This document shows positions 61,325 through 64,000 of a stretch of DNA of 64,000 nucleotides, piece after piece. The position numbers and the translations under genes were made by a program. The DNA is taken from the NCBI GenBank assembly GCA_025093985.1, contig JACAAK010000001.1, forward strand, positions 682,001 through 746,000. The letters run 5' to 3'. Positions within the stretch are counted from its first letter, which is position 1. Each line of letters begins with the position of its first letter. Source of the DNA: Calvatia gigantea (taxonomy: Eukaryota > Basidiomycota > Agaricomycetes > Agaricales > Lycoperdaceae). A model generated the notes under the pieces. The model was not told the origin of the DNA and searched no databases. It saw only the letters and a program-made list of their open reading frames with translations.

Positions 61325-62061
61325 TTAATATGTATCCCTTCGTTTGCCGTATCTGCCGAATACTCCGCAAGCGGATGCACAGAAGCCCAGCAAGAGGGCG
61401 ACAAGGGCACCAAGGGTGAGCCAGTTGGCGTTGCCGTATTGCGCAGGAACACCATCGTCACGGAACCGGTGACGAGCAATGCCGAAGAGAACCATGTCGA
61501 TCACCCAGGCGATGAGTGTAACCAATGCAGCAAGGCCAGAAGTGAGTGTCATAAACACAGTGCCGAAGCGGTGACGAGCGGCAGTACCGCAGAGACCAAA
61601 GAGGGATGCGATACCGGCCAAGCCAGCGCCTGCAGAAATCAGAAAACGGAAAACATCCTACTGGACTTCATTAAAACATACCTATGGGATGAAGGATCAA
61701 CGCCTTGGTAAGGTTATGTAGTATTGTTGTGTTCAGTCGGCCATCGCTAATTACGAAGTAGATTTAGTGTATTACTTTGGGACAAGGAAAAGAGTCACAT
61801 ACGAGAAGTTATAACCTATGTGAACTGACGAACCCGTAAAGCCGAAAACTCCATACCGCGTCTGTGCGATCCCGTCACCGACATTCAAGAAAGATACCAT
61901 TTCCCATGTCGGGGAGGATACAGAGACCTAGAATTTGGCTGCGTGAGATCGGGTGATCGGGTGATCGAGGTGCGGACTATGAAATGAATACAAACAAATA
62001 TCAGGAGGACCATTGCTGCAAAACAGAGAAACAATCCTGGAACTGCAGCTGATGCGGGCAT
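61325..62061 (-). CDS. SUR7/PalI-like tetraspan membrane protein
   Basis: Four exons read leftwards: 61996-62061, 61803-61927, 61682-61746, 61325-61629. They total 561 nt (186 aa) in frame. Four hydrophobic segments are visible: PGLFLCFAAMVLLIFVSV, GAGLAGIASLFGLCG, FMTLTSGLAALVTLIAWVIDMVLF and LTLGALVALLLGFCASACGVF. The first external loop contains TRYGVFGFTGSSVHIGY, matching the W/YG-type loop of fungal SUR7/PalI proteins. These act at the plasma membrane in eisosomes (SUR7) or alkaline-pH signalling (PalI/RIM9). The short length without a long tail suggests the SUR7-like branch, but the exact family is not certain. Confidence 0.72.
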
Positions 62062-64000
62062 TTTGTGGCGGACGGGGCGAACAGATGTATGAAGGGGGGG
62101 TATGAAGGAGGGGTTATGAAGGGGATTTGTAAATTAGTCGTGAAGGAATGAAGGCCTGGGCAACTTATATTCTGGCCCCAAAGTTGGTTTGGTGTGATAA
62201 AATTACGTCATTTGTCACACATGCCATATCCCAGATTGGAAGCCGCGTCGCACTCAGTCCGCGATGGGTCAAGACGTCAAATCATCAACTCCTCCACAAC
62301 ACCACTTGGTCCATCCGATGACAGCATGAACAGCCTTAGAATCCACCCATCAAACACGTTCTCTGCGCTCCAATGAGCCACAATGCTGATGCAAAGCCGC
62401 CTTTCCCGGCTTCGCGGGCTGTGCTACTACCTGATGAGAATCCGCCACTATCATTTCTCATTGTTTCCCCAGAACCAGAAGCCTGGGAGGTGCTAAATAT
62501 CGTTCCCGGACAAATTTCGAATCCCATGGCCTCCTGTTTTTAAGTTGCTCTCTAAACCCACCTCGGTGGCTCACACACGACTCATCCGTGTCTGGACATT
62601 GGTCGCTTGGTAACAGTTCATCTGGGTTTATCCTGAACGCAGATCTGGAAATAAACCGTACCCTACCAACGGAACGACCTACCCACTGGACTGTTACCTG
62701 TGCCCTCGTAGGAACACACCCATCTAGCGACTGCGGCGTAGCTCCTCTGGAAATCCCGCATTGCCACGAGCTACGATCATAATATGCACAGCCAAGGTTG
62801 GGGGCATCTCCATTCAGTCCAGCTGTTTTCACAGCCGCGTTTTTGAGTGGCGCTCGTGCTTGAATCGCTATTCGACTGCTGTTCGACTGCTGTTGACGGG
62901 TTGACAAACACCGAAACTTAAGACGATGCTGGTCAGACAAGTAACCGCTTCTCGTCTTCCACAGGTGCCGTTTTTTTCGGTGTATTTTTTTATCTACTGA
63001 AGTACCGCAGCTCCGATACAAATAGCAGAACGTCTGAGGTTCCTTTGCCACTGTGCCTGGCCATGCAGGTTTACATTGAATACAGATCTCGCTTATGGAA
63101 AGGAAATTCCTCAGGTGCGCACAAAGTGGACCCAGTACACACGAACCGCCGGATGGTAAAACTTGGAACAAGACTTCTGTCCATCCTTTTTCTAAATTAG
63201 GCACCGTTGTTGCTGATGGCTCTCAAAAAATCAAAGCACTATGCCTCCCGTCTGGGCCAGAAGTATGGTCCCTAGCACGGAAACCGCTGCCGTTCCTAAA
63301 ATCACTACCCAGGCAAAAACATGACAAAAAGGGACTAGCGTACAACACTGCGAAACAGTCGAACCCCGAGCCCAGATGGGATGATAGCAGATACAGTATT
63401 TATTCTGCCAGCCTCTTTCGTTCCGTCTCCCAGATAAACACAGAGTGCAATAAACACTTGTCTCTTCCGTTGCCTAAACCTCGTAAATTAACAGAAGAAG
63501 TAACACAAGCCTATTATAATACCGAGTTTAGCATATCTCTGCGAGGGGAACATCATCGCGAGCCAAGCGATATCTCTCCTTGAGCTCGTGTTTACCGGTG
63601 CAATTGAGGGCTGTCACCTGGCACCATGCCCGCCCAGAAGCACGTAGGGCTGTCGCGGGTTAGCCTGGAAGTCGTCCTAGGTGGGTCTGTAGACGATGTC
63701 GCTTGGGGTTTCTAGGACTCTTAAGGCATCAAATACTTAGGGCGCCGATGCCTGATTCAGCATAGCCCACTACTAAATTATTCGCCTTATCCGGCGCACC
63801 GATAATCTTGCTCAAGATAACAGGCATGGGCTCAACTTCAGCGCTTCAGCTTTTGAGCGCTAATTATATTGCAGAAGGTTTTGCCAAACATGTGCCAATA
63901 GGAAAAATAATGGCAAAGCTGTCTAAACTCTGGAGCCGCGCATCTGGTATTGACACTGTCCAGCCGAAGGAGAGTTCATGCATCTCTACAATCTCACCCT
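62062..64000. other. No convincing gene; long unsupported open frames
   Basis: About 1.9 kb. A 248-codon minus-strand frame (62458-63204) contains no internal methionine and opens with GTG. An overlapping 162-codon plus-strand frame (63095-63583) begins with ATG, is Lys/Pro/Ser-rich, and matches no family I know. Splice links to neighbours were not found. This may be non-coding, or part of a gene or repeat continuing past the window edge. Confidence 0.4.

Noticed and set aside
62458..63204. 248-codon minus-strand open frame as a protein-coding gene
   Set aside because: It opens with GTG, contains no methionine at all, shows no domain and overlaps another open frame, so I did not call it as a gene.

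Overview
The window reads as nuclear DNA of a basidiomycete, most likely a mushroom-forming agaricomycete. Genes are cut by many short GT-AG introns, mostly 45-70 nt. The content also fits: two F-box-like leucine-rich proteins, a DUF6535 membrane protein with a long helical tail, and a single-pass membrane protein with a duplicated ectodomain are types expanded in Agaricomycetes. No rRNA, tRNA, CRISPR array or intact transposon was recognised. Exon structures were worked out by hand from splice consensus, frame closure and family motifs.

Layout. 0.5-2 kb: F-box-like protein (+). 2.7-4.9 kb: bifunctional thiamine enzyme THI6 (+, 11 exons). 6.6-8.9 kb: single-pass membrane protein (+). 9.5-12.4 kb: DUF6535 protein (-). 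12.4-15.6 kb: gene-poor. 15.6-17.7 kb: mitochondrial carrier (+). 18.0-23.05 kb: RhoGAP protein (+). 23.9-28.3 kb: GH63-like glycosidase (+). 30.1-33.6 kb: CDC24-type Rho GEF (-). 33.6-39.9 kb: large gene-poor stretch. 39.9-42.8 kb: RAP1-like BRCT/Myb telomere protein (+). 43.2-44.9 kb: phytanoyl-CoA dioxygenase family protein (-). 45.3-47.5 kb: CDC6 (+). 48.2-51.9 kb: exosome nuclease DIS3 (-). 52.5-53.6 kb: Ser-rich hypothetical (+). 54.0-56.0 kb: secreted polygalacturonase GH28 (+). 56.4-58.0 kb: second F-box-like protein (-). 58.3-60.9 kb: TAPT1/EMP65 membrane protein (-). 61.3-62.1 kb: SUR7/PalI-like tetraspan (-). 62.1-64 kb: no convincing gene.

Function. Most genes are housekeeping: thiamine synthesis, mitochondrial transport, Cdc42/Rho polarity control (CDC24 and a RhoGAP about 7 kb apart), replication licensing, telomere binding and RNA decay. 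The polygalacturonase is the one clear secreted plant-cell-wall enzyme. CDC6 has MluI cell-cycle box motifs upstream, which fits conserved G1/S control.

The most unusual points are: a PhyH-family gene that closes its frame only with an 11-nt and a 10-nt microexon; a GC-AG intron in THI6; a RAP1-like protein with three Myb-like repeats and no visible C-terminal RCT domain; and single-base frame breaks in the RhoGAP, CDC24 and second F-box genes while neighbouring genes close perfectly. The breaks could be assembly errors or real lesions. I found no clearly new biological system.
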